This document shows, one piece after another, positions 23,601 to 32,312 of a DNA stretch of 64,000 bases. Under the pieces are notes generated by a model that had not been told where the DNA came from, did not search any database, and worked only from the letters and a program-made list of their open reading frames with translations. Every line of letters starts with the position of its first letter. Position 1 is the stretch's first letter. The translations under genes and the position numbers were made by a program. Origin of the DNA: Bemisia tabaci (lineage: Eukaryota > Arthropoda > Insecta > Hemiptera > Aleyrodidae); NCBI RefSeq assembly GCF_918797505.1, contig NC_092797.1, forward strand, positions 28,409,372 to 28,473,371, written 5' to 3'.

Positions 23601-23713
23601 TCCCATTGTTAAGGAATTGTGATGGGTCACTCGGACAAAAATGGACAATGCAGAGGAATTTTCGGTGGCAAGCAAGTACATCACAGAGCAATTTCCAGTG
23701 GCAAGCTAGTTAA
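8116..23713 (+). CDS. Pgant5: Polypeptide N-acetylgalactosaminyltransferase, Pgant5/GALNT1 type (spliced gene, 10 coding positions)
   Basis: This Golgi type II membrane enzyme starts mucin-type O-glycosylation by moving GalNAc from UDP-GalNAc to Ser/Thr. Joined exons: 8116-8612, 9103-9269, 9935-10142, 11272-11382, 11880-12057, either 15394-15574 or 18792-18972, 20731-20870, 21490-21588, 22623-22757, 23534-23713. They total 1896 nt (631 aa plus stop), and every junction is in phase with GT-AG ends. Residues about 12-32 form a membrane anchor. An Asn-rich stem follows, then the GT-A domain with [16 protein letters not shown], the DAH metal motif (270-272), WGGENLE (377-383) and GHVF with His405. 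The C-terminal ricin-type lectin domain has CLD (503), CLD (543) and CLQ (584) repeats. An in-frame TAA at 8098-8100 supports the start. Family membership is certain by motif; the Pgant5 orthology call rests on recalled similarity in the N-terminal anchor, catalytic and lectin regions. Confidence 0.93.
9103..9269 (+). CDS. Pgant5: Pgant5 exon 2: start of GT-A domain
   Basis: Follows a T-rich acceptor ending in ACAG at 9099-9102. It completes Met166 and encodes residues to 221, including [20 protein letters not shown] and VDDASER, the nucleotide-sugar binding start of family-27 glycosyltransferases. Donor G|GTAATT at 9270; phase 2 in, phase 1 out. Confidence 0.93.
9935..10142 (+). CDS. Pgant5: Pgant5 exon 3: DXH metal-binding motif
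   Basis: Acceptor CTTGCAG at 9928-9934. Encodes Asp222 to Asn290 plus two bases of 291. It carries [12 protein letters not shown] and FLDAHCEC; D270 and H272 are the DXH pair that binds Mn2+ and UDP. Donor AG|GTATGT at 10143. Confidence 0.94.
11272..11382 (+). CDS. Pgant5: Pgant5 exon 4
   Basis: Acceptor ACCTTTCAG. Encodes [18 protein letters not shown] and [12 protein letters not shown], both highly conserved blocks in GALNT1-like enzymes. Donor TG|GTAAGC at 11383, splitting Trp328. Confidence 0.93.
11880..12057 (+). CDS. Pgant5: Pgant5 exon 5: Gal/GalNAc-T motif
   Basis: Acceptor AATCCAG at 11873-11879. Encodes residues 328-387, including [17 protein letters not shown] and the [13 protein letters not shown] motif (375-387) that lines the sugar-nucleotide and acceptor site. 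The donor AGG|GTAAGT leaves phase 0, which suits both alternative exons downstream. Confidence 0.93.
13174..13413. mobile_element. MITE in Pgant5 intron 5 (TA-flanked, 240 bp)
   Basis: Terminal inverted repeats TCAATGGTGAAACTGG and its complement. TA lies on both sides (13172-13173, 13414-13415). The termini resemble those of the element at 61505. Confidence 0.78.
13558..13810. mobile_element. Second inverted-repeat element in Pgant5 intron 5
   Basis: Ends ATCAGTGAGAACGGAAAC and the near-complement GTTTTCATTCCCACTGAT. Arms are about 30 bp and carry ACACACCAACT and its complement. No clear target duplication. Confidence 0.6.
14780..14949. repeat. Two-copy 85 bp tandem duplication in Pgant5 intron 5
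   Basis: Copies run from about 14781 and 14866, share CACTGTTCATT and end in GAGCCAAAGCGTCAAGATGG. They differ at a few positions. Confidence 0.75.
15394..15574 (+). CDS. Pgant5: Pgant5 exon 6A (alternative, mutually exclusive)
   Basis: 181 nt encoding residues 388-447 and one base of 448. It begins [20 protein letters not shown] and continues [11 protein letters not shown], the catalytic flexible loop. The GHVF histidine (405) corresponds to the third Mn2+ ligand of the family. The acceptor (ATCTGTAG) has a poor pyrimidine tract; the donor is CCAG|GTAAAA. From recalled family sequence this copy resembles the single Drosophila Pgant5 version. Confidence 0.93.
15575..18791 (+). other. Pgant5 intron between alternative exons 6A and 6B
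   Basis: About 3.2 kb, AT-rich, with T-tracts near 18096-18122. No third copy of the alternative exon is visible. Sequences that select between 6A and 6B could lie here but I cannot identify them by eye. Confidence 0.75.
18792..18972 (+). CDS. Pgant5: Pgant5 exon 6B (alternative, mutually exclusive)
   Basis: Also exactly 181 nt, in the same phase (0 in, 1 out) as 6A. It begins [20 protein letters not shown] and continues [11 protein letters not shown]. About 39 of 60 residues match 6A, including all Cys, the metal-binding His and the FPGG turn. Differences cluster in and after the flexible loop (DKS versus [13 protein letters not shown] versus [10 protein letters not shown]). The acceptor GGTACTTAG is weak; the donor is CCAG|GTATGC. 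Confidence 0.92.
18973..20730 (+). other. Pgant5 intron after exon 6B
   Basis: About 1.76 kb. It contains a G homopolymer near 19028-19041, a small tandem duplication (19098-19127), an ATTT-rich stretch near 19490-19513 and otherwise AT-rich unique-looking sequence. No exon is recognised. Confidence 0.75.
20731..20870 (+). CDS. Pgant5: Pgant5 exon 7: catalytic-lectin linker
   Basis: Acceptor TATATCAG. Encodes residues 448-494, including [20 protein letters not shown] and [16 protein letters not shown]. This is the conserved end of the catalytic domain and linker into the lectin domain. Donor GAG|GTAAGT, phase 0. Confidence 0.93.
21490..21588 (+). CDS. Pgant5: Pgant5 exon 8: lectin alpha repeat
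   Basis: Residues 495-527: [14 protein letters not shown] and YCHGLGGNQ. It contains the CLD motif (503-505), whose Asp typically binds GalNAc on prior glycosites. The exon is a multiple of three with phase 0 at both ends. Acceptor TTTTAG, donor CAG|GTAAGT. Confidence 0.92.
22623..22757 (+). CDS. Pgant5: Pgant5 exon 9: lectin beta repeat
   Basis: Residues 528-572: [20 protein letters not shown], then [18 protein letters not shown] at 543-545 and a QxW signature mark the second beta-trefoil repeat. Acceptor GCTTTCAG, donor GAG|GTAATT; phase 0 at both ends. Confidence 0.92.
23534..23713 (+). CDS. Pgant5: Pgant5 exon 10: lectin gamma repeat and stop
   Basis: Acceptor TTTCAAG. Residues 573-631, then TAA at 23711-23713. 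It holds the third repeat ([20 protein letters not shown], then GQKWTM). The last 57 bases are a tandem duplication with a 33-base period, so the protein ends with FRWQAS and again FQWQAS. Confidence 0.92.
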   Translation, partial: TQEITHEATKQCLQKPSPSDTSIPLLRNCDGSLGQKWTMQRNFRWQASTSQSNFQWQAS

Positions 23714-24961
23714 TACATTCCACTTAAACTGTAGTTAATCGGGCTGTGAATCCTCTCTTCTACTTTTAATGTTCAATTTTCTATTTAAATACCATGTTTT
23801 TGCCATTATCCTGCAATTAGGTACTCAGTAATACTCCTGAAATATTGTTATATTTTTTTTTTTTAATTTTTTTTTCTATAGGTTTTTTTTTTTTTTTTTT
23901 CGTAATTTAATTAGCGCTCAAATATTTTGCAAGGATAAGTCGCAACATATTTTGAATATTTCGTGCATTTTGTTGATTTTTGTTACTCTTAAATATCATG
24001 GATGTACTAATTCCTGAATGGTTGAACAGAGCTTCAAGTGCCTTTAATTTTTATTTAGTTTTAATTTGTATTTGTCGGGTAAATTTACTCTTGACTTACT
24101 GAAGACTTGCTATGTATTCAGTTAGAACCAATGTAAATTTCAGTAAGAACAAATGTACTCATAGAAAATATAACAGAGCTTCATAATTCGTACGCAAAAT
24201 TGAAGATGAAGATGAAGATGTGTTAAAATATAGCCTTAAAAGAAAAATGTAAGTTACACCTCAAGGAAGATCTTAATTTGCTAACTAGGGAGTGTTTTGA
24301 AAGCTTTAACCACAGGGCAAACTTCTGCTGAAATGTTTCAACAGATGTCAAGAATATCCTCATCACTTGGTTTCACCACACAAGCCTTAGCTGTGCTGAA
24401 AATTTGTATTAAACTGATTCAACCAAGTTCGCTAAACTAGCTCAACTGAAACTCTGCAAAAATTTGCCTTTGTGGCCAAAACCTTCGTATTTCCACCTGA
24501 TTTCTCATTGAACTCAAAACTTTTTTTCATTATGTATTATTTGTGTTGACAAGAAGAAATTAATAGTATCTCTACAAATAGTAATTAATGAAACATTTAA
24601 TTCTTGTTCAGAAATCTTCATGAAAAAGAATGTTTGCAATTTTCTATTATCATATCGTAGAGGCTGCAAATCTTATTTGATAAGTGTCTCAATTTTTATT
24701 TGCTTTTTAAATCAAATTTGATTAATTGCAATCAAGTAAACAGCAAATTCAATACTTAGTCCATACATTGGTCTAAAAGAAGAAAGATTAGCAAAGCTGA
24801 GATTTCTTCAAGTGTATGAAGTGCAATGTTGATCCTTGCATTTATATCTCTCCCATTAGGGTTTTACAGAATTTGAAACTTTGCCTCCCTTTGTACAAGT
24901 GATTCTTTTTCTCTTGTTTAATTTTTTAAATTTTTTTTTATTTTTTATTTTATTTTTTTAT

Positions 24962-24995
<34 letters not shown>

Positions 24996-27900
24996 TAGAT
25001 AGCACATACTTTTGTCATTACCGCAAGTTGAGTTATGATTCAAACAATCAGACCATCTTTTATGTTTCTGTATTTTTCTTATTTTGCCATCGAATCTTCC
25101 TCTCTTTCAAAGCAGGTGGAAGGGGGAAAAATCTTAACATTTGATGACAATATTCGTGTGTATCAGTTATTTAATTTTAGTTGATATTTCATGTACTTAA
25201 TTTTTTATTGCTTTTTACATACTTAATAGCATTGAATCAGGAGAAAAAATGTTGAACAAATTCTACTCGCGACATTTTAGAGTTCAAATATTAAATGTGT
25301 GTAATGGATCAGTGGCAGAGGTCGCAATGTTGTCTCGTTTGTTGAAATATTAAAGAGCTGAAAGCAAGTTGAAAATAAATGAGTAAATAAGTTGAAATAA
25401 ATGGGTTTAAGTGGCAAATGCTGCCCAATGGCATTTCAAAGTGGTCTATTTTTTCAACTGCAAAGCAAATTTTCTCTGTAATCTGACCGGAAAAAATTGT
25501 GAAAAATACTCTAAACTCAGCTCATTTACTACTTTAGTGTAAAGTAAAGTAATAAAACTTTCTTCTGCCACTGACCCATACGATCTTAACCTCATTCCAT
25601 TGCTTACTGGTCAGTGAAAGTGTTTTTTCAGGTTATACAAGAGCATTTATTCTTACAGTTATTTTTTTGCAATTTGTTTTGCTACTACTAGTTTTCTCAC
25701 TTATTCCAAAATTTTAAAAGTGATGTATTCCTTCCTTTATTTTCTTTCTTCTAATCACACGTGGAATGTTGAAAATTTTAGGTCAAATTCTCTTAGAAGT
25801 CCACTATAAATCCTAAATCATCTACTTATCAGTCTTTTTAACCTTAAAAACTATCACTAAAAAGTGAAGATCAACTGATTGTAACTGTGCGTGAGTCCCT
25901 CACACTAAAATGTATGTACTTTTAGTCTTTTATCGGTTATGATGATTTTTAACCTGATTTTTCTTAATTTGTCTTTTATTTTATTTTTAAAGCTCACTCA
26001 TTTACTTGCTTGACAATACAAAAAATTTTCTCAGTTCATTGTTCTGATTTCAAGAGAGTTCATGTGTTTTTAAACCTACAAAGACCGTCGTAACATACAT
26101 CACCACTCTTTCATTCCTATTGTTCGCAGAAAAATGCATTCAAACTGTCATTGGAAAGACCTCGTAAATTTAACCAGATTCTTTTTTTTACACAAATTCT
26201 CATAAATTTAAGAAAATTCTTAATTTTCTCAAGATTCTCCAACAAAATCTTTCAAAGTTCTTATATCAAATTAATCCTCTAATTTCACCTTTGATTTCAA
26301 ACCAAAATACTTATTCCATCATAAAATTAGATATCTTGATTGATTATACATTCGTTCAAGAAATACAAGCACACCATTGTAGACAAATTTGTAAGTGTTC
26401 CCTTTGATTTTGAAATTTTAGAAATTTCTTATCAGGCTGTACCTCCTCGAACTGAATCTAATTTAATTTTTTAGGCTTTTCCCTTCTTTGTAATCCTTAA
26501 GTTTCTCTATTTGTACATTCTATGATTTGTATAGTTTGATTTATTCTTAGGATTATTTTTGTTGCCATGTCGCCTGTTGCTCTTCTCATATCAGTGAGTC
26601 TTATATTGAGTTCACCTTCAAATCTTCAGTATAAGTTGCAGTACTTTTTAATAATGTTGCTTTCGATTTGGATTATAAATTATGTCAGCGTAAACTTCTC
26701 TCTGGAAAATAATCAAAATTACTGTAGGACTTTGAGAATAAGAGCTAATATAGGTTAGATAATTCGTAATGATTTATCCATGTTTTTCTCCTTGTTTGAA
26801 GGAAAGTCATCGATTGTCGGGAGAAAATTCCAGTTTGATTAGGCTCCAATTAGGACCACTCGAAGTATGCAGCATTTTTAAAGGCTCAAGAACAGCAAGG
26901 TCTGTGACTACTGCTCTAAGAGCAATTGTCACATAATTAGTGCCTAAACGCATCATTAACTTGTCACAGGCATGAATTAATAATCTGTTTAAAAAGAAGT
27001 GTACTGCAAGGTTTTTTAAGTTTAACATTCCAAGCTCAGAGTAAAGGAAAATGCGAATCTGAAAGGAGCCATACGCCAAGGTCTATGATGAGAGAGGCTC
27101 TACGCAAGATTTTGTATTTTCTTTCAATCCTTGATGCTCCTGCTTCGAGTGCCCATGAATTCATCTCGAGGAATGGCGGCAGAGATTCATGATCTGTTAT
27201 GTGTTACTGTAAAGGTCTGACTAACAATGTTTTTATTTTACCACTAGTGATTGAAGCCAGTGAGATCACAAGTGTTCTTAAGGGAACTAACATGACCAAA
27301 CTTTAGGCTGGATTTAATTTTGGTCATTCTACTCAAAAGCAACCCAGTATTGATTCCTACCTACATATCCTTAAAATTAATATCTGTCGGTTATTGATCT
27401 CTCAAGTCTGCATGTCTGTATGTTTTTTAATGGATGGTTCTCAGTTTTTTTCCCTAATAGACTTACTTGTACCCTCTTAAAGGAGGTTTTAAAACTAAAG
27501 ATAGTCTTAGGTTTATAAGAGATAAAATATTTTCAATGCTCACAAGCGCAGACAATACAGGAGTAGGTGAAAGTTTCTTGGCTCTCTATTTAAATGCAAT
27601 TCCTTTGTGGTTTTTTATCCCTCCTTTGTATGTTTTTTCCACCCTTAAAACTGGTGGTCTTACAGAAAGGTATTAAATCCTCTCAATCAATTTTAATTTG
27701 TATTCACCATAAATCACTTTCAGTATGAGTTTTAGAGCTTCTCAGCTCATATTTGGATAATTGGAGTCATAGCAGAACCCACACCCGCTATGTTAGGTAA
27801 TTATATACACTTAATATGAATTTTAGTTAAATTTTCAGAAAATTTATCCAAGAATTTAACAATTCTGCGTTTTTAATTTATTAAATGGTTGTGTGTAAAT

Positions 27901-28620
27901 GCGATCCGTGCTGGAACAAAAATTTGAAACTTTGAAAAAGTAGATTCCCTCAAAAACAGTGATGTGTTTAACAATGAACATCAACCCGTCCTTCTCTGTT
28001 GATTTTATACTGTGCAATGTTTTAGGTACTGCAGTTTTGTTTTTAATTTCAAATGATTCTACTTTATTATTTCTGTTATCATCATTCTAAGTTACGTTAT
28101 GAAGATAGTTTATTGTAATTTCTTATGTTTATATTTTTAGGCTAACATTATTTTTTATAAATGGAAATAAAAAGAAACAAAATTATGAATTACAACAGCC
28201 TTAAATTTTTACATCGGCATAATATACATTTTCATTCTCTCCTAGAGTCCTGTTAAAGTCATCATAGTTCTGTCGAGAAATATTAAATTGATTAGATCCT
28301 GAGGGGCCGAACAACTTTAGTGAGGAATGCACTTCACTCAAGAGATTTTAGTGTATTTTTGGTGCGTACACATACGATACATGACCTTCGTTATTGCCCT
28401 TTCTTCTTGATTCACTGTATCAAGTCCTGCATGTTGTAAAGGGAAATGAAGAGACCAACCAGCTGCAAGTTTCGTCATGCTTGTCAAAATAAGATTGATG
28501 TCTTAATCTATAAGGCATTGTCAACAAGCACAGAGTTTCTGAAGCTTTGACGGAATAAGTCATAGCTGAGTCAGAACTTATTTCGTCTGTGCATAATAAA
28601 GGGGTGGAAAACGATGAGAC
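23714..28620 (+). other. Probable Pgant5 3' UTR / gene tail
   Basis: About 4.9 kb of very AT-rich DNA without supported coding sequence. Candidate AATAAA signals on the + strand lie at 25374, 25396, 28165 and 28595. T-tracts occur at about 23881-23900 and 24967-24992. Which signal is used cannot be told from sequence. Confidence 0.45.
28595..28600 (+). terminator. Candidate distal poly(A) signal AATAAA (Pgant5 side)
   Basis: A perfect AATAAA lies about 40 bp before the opposing gene's own candidate signal. AATAAA at 28165-28170 is an equally plausible site. Confidence 0.3.
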
Positions 28621-28638
28621 TCAGATAAAATCAAAAAC

Positions 28639-28644
28639 TTTATT
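28639..28644 (-). terminator. Candidate poly(A) signal of the zinc-finger gene
   Basis: TTTATT on the + strand reads AATAAA on the minus strand. It lies about 3.5 kb beyond the stop codon of the minus-strand gene in its transcription direction. No transcript evidence is available. Confidence 0.35.
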
Positions 28645-30539
28645 CTTCCATTTTTGTATACAAGATTTTACATACAGACAAAACTAAGAGAAAGTGGGAA
28701 AAGGAATATTCTTTCAGATACTCATTTTTCATTAAATTAGTGGAACACAAGCAGGAAGTTGAAAGTGCAAACTACGATCTTTCAATACCCCTCATTTTAC
28801 TTATAGACTTAGATGAACTGACAAAATTATACAGTTCTACACTTGAAAGTGACTACAGTGTGTAAAACTTTGAAAAACTAGAAAGTGCTTAATCTGATTT
28901 ACAAAAAAGTTCAATAATTTAAAAGATTCAGATCATGCAGTGCAGAGCCACTACATCTATTGAGCCAGAAATTAACTGGCATAAACGGACACTTTCCTCT
29001 TGAAAACATTTAATCTAGGATCATTTCTCGCTTTCTCTCACTTCCTTGCTCTTTCTCTTTTAAAAAATTATAAAACCGGTGGAAACAAAAAACCTTAATA
29101 ATAGTATGTTCATTTTCAAATAAAAACTCAAAGTGGCCAACAACAGAATAAAATCATGAAAGAAATATTATTCTAAGATTGGAGGGAACGATTAAAACAC
29201 AAAATTTTGAAATTACTCATTCCAACTAGTAGAATTTTAACATAACAAAGGGTAAAAATTAAAGTTAGAATGGTTATAACTTAAAAACATCTTGAAGATA
29301 TAAACTGGCTTCATAAAAGGGCCTCGTGATGCTTCTGTGGTTCTAACATATCACTGAGTTTAGCATAGATGGCTAATTCAATTGAGCTGCAATCAGGAAT
29401 TATCATTACGCAAAATATGTACATCAAACTAATTGTATGATGAACTCAGATGAGTTTTTTCATGCGTAAATACAGCATTTTAAAACGCCTCCAAAAGGAA
29501 TGAACGACGATTATTGTCAAACAAGAGTGCATTTTACTGGAATAGGAATACATAGGTGCATGCAACACAAAGGAGATGAGAAAAAACTGAGATTGTTTCA
29601 CCTATAACTCACAATCGTTGCTTCACATCTTTAATTTATCACCTACTGTTCTCTGTCTGATCCACAAACTATTTTGGTTGGGGGAACTTTACCAGTGAGC
29701 TGAAGTTAAAAAAGCATCTAAAATGGTAAAAACCTGCCTTCTCGAACTCACATTTGATTATTCCTAGGATTACTGTACAAACATTTGTGGGTAAAATAAA
29801 AGTTACACATACAAATTTTTCCTTGAAGGTTTTATCTGATAGACTGTGTAATAAGAAAGAAAGTTCTCTCTTCTTTTAGTGCTTTCCCTGACGCAAGAAA
29901 ATTTAAGGATTTTCCAAAGTTTTCAGACCAACGAACACAGTGGTATGGGTACTTTCCTTCATCAAATACAATACAAACTTCAGATTTGCTTCAAGTCATC
30001 AAAACATGAAGAATTCGTCATAAAAAGAAAATGTAATCAAAATTTCAAGTGATGCAGATTAAAAGCATACTAAATTCAGGAATGTAGCTCAAAATTGTGC
30101 AACTTCCTAATGAAGAAGGTTAAATAATTTTTCTTGAATGACAACAAAATTATTGGTGAAAAAAAGGAGAAAAAACCAATGTACAAAATAGGTACCAGTA
30201 TACTGAGCAGTATAAGTGGCAAAAGAGAGGAACAACCAATGTACAAATAATGTCTGTTTCTGACTGATAGCATTTTTACTCTTTGTTGATTCAACAAGGA
30301 GACACATCTTTAGAAGCGTCAGAAAAAGTACAACTCATGTCAGATAAGTTGGTAGTCAAATACTTTTGAATGTCATGCGCAATAAACTAATGTACATCTC
30401 TGTGCATTGCAGTGTTGCCAGCAGTTAATCCCTGATGACTATTGGACGACCGCAGCGTAGTCGCTTGCATAAGGAAAGTAAACAATGGCCAACTTATTTG
30501 ACATGAGTTCTAGTCAACAGAGTTGATCGTCGGTGGAAA

Positions 30540-30577
<38 letters not shown>

Positions 30578-32130
30578 GTTAAAGGAGAAAGAAATGAAAA
30601 GTGAATGAAGCTGTTGCATGATCCAGAAATTGTCATGAGTTTAGGAAAGACAATTTTAGCAAAAACTAGTTTTCTACCTTGAAAACAACTTGTTTGACTG
30701 AGAAAAAAGAGACTGAAAGTTTCAAAAACATTTCCCATTGGGCTGAGGCTTAAGCATATGAAGGAACAACTCATGGTTTTAACTACTGCCAATCCAATGT
30801 AACATGGCCACAATACAATGCACATCAAGAACCAACAACATAATTTAAGAATATGACAAAAAAAAATATAAAAGCAGCAATGATATTGCGAGCATGGTCC
30901 GGATACATAACCTCTTGATACATTTGCAAAGTAAATAAACAAATGCAGGTAAAAGGATACGGAGAGGTCAATTCTTGTTCTAATTTTCTAAAAACTGTTG
31001 GTGTTATACTTTTCCATTAGAAATGAAATCAGATTTGTGAGTATGAAAGTCACTTTCTCGGCTATGTAAATTGGGGAAAAAAAAAAACCCAGAAAAATGT
31101 AGGTGTTGTTTTTTTTTCACTCACTGTCCGAAAATGAATTACAAAGAAAATATGCGACAACCCTATTTCGTAGAAAGTTGTGATATCAGCCGGCTGGTGG
31201 AGCATTTTAAATCACTTTAAATTGCCTTGTAAATACAAGGCAATTTCAAATGGTCTACCAAATAAATGGAAGAACGGTTTTCCCATAGTCTGATTATGAA
31301 CACTCAACCTTGCTCGGATCTACATTGTCTGGTTTCACTGTTAAGACCTAGGTTACCCTAGCCTGAACTAATTTCAAGAAAATGCATTTGAATGATTTGC
31401 AATCTCAGCTGGCATGCTAGAATGGCAATATACCGAGTCACTAGCAGACCAATTGAAAGAGTATGAATTGACAGTTTCCAAGAATTTATTTCAGACCAAA
31501 CAGATAAAAAAATCATTCTGGCATGAAAATTTAAGAAGGATTTAAACGTTTGACTTCATCCTTCCATTCATACCTAGCCCACTGATTCATTCAGTACTTG
31601 ACAGACAAACTGAGTTTTGGCTCCATGAGCTAAAAGAAATAATTGTGAAACAAGATAAATCACAGAGAACTGCATGTCCTGTACCTAAAGCTGAAGATGG
31701 CAAAACTTGAAAAACAGTCAGTACTTGATTGTACTTGTCAGTAACTTGATTGACAGTGAAAAAAAATGCCCACCACTTTAGACAGTTAAACGTCAAGCAT
31801 TGATAATCTGGATAACTTTTCCTTGGAACCGAAAGAATTTACAACAGTCAGTAAATTTAGACAAAAAAATATACATATGATGAACTGAAAAAAAAAAACA
31901 GAGTTGCAAATTTGAAAGGGAGAAAAATGTTTGGTACTTTTGGAAACTTTGAGGATGATGAAAAACCCACTTACCCAGAATAAAGTACAACCAATCAAGA
32001 TTGTTTAAATACTAATATTTGTCTGTACAATTTGTCCATTGCAAAAATTGCAGAAAATTTCCCTGTCCGTTAATACATGTTTTTCTACCAATTACATTGG
32101 TGGTGCCGGGTGCAATGAGGAGTTCCATCT
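28645..32130 (-). other. Probable 3' UTR of the zinc-finger gene
   Basis: A 3.5 kb AT-rich stretch with no supported coding frame. It carries a 33-base A run on the + strand (30542-30574) and a 13-bp-arm hairpin (31219-31246). UTR status is inferred from position only. Confidence 0.4.
30542..30574. repeat. Poly(A) run of about 33 bases
   Basis: Homopolymer inside the probable 3' UTR of the minus-strand gene (poly-U in that transcript). Confidence 0.85.
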
Positions 32131-32312
32131 TCAGTAATCTTCATACTTGGAAACATATTCGTCCTCGCTGAGATCAAATCCAGTGACCTTTGGTTTAGAA
32201 TTATTTTGCTTGAATTTCTTTGCATTTGCTCCGTGATTATCTGTTTGAACATGCGATGCAAATTTTTTACGAGTCTGACCATGATAATTACAGTAATGGC
32301 AGTAGAACTTAC
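32131..32312 (-). CDS. Zinc-finger gene exon 9: finger 4 and C-terminus
   Basis: Begins after TTACTTTTCAG. Encodes GKFYCHYCNYHGQTRKKFAS followed by HVQTDNH (finger 4, 333-355), a Lys/Asn-rich stretch and the acidic end SEDEYVSKYEDY. The stop codon is at 32133-32131. Confidence 0.87.

Noticed and set aside
30514..30942. 142-codon minus-strand frame
   Set aside because: It includes translation of the homopolymer run and aromatic low-complexity sequence inside the probable 3' UTR.
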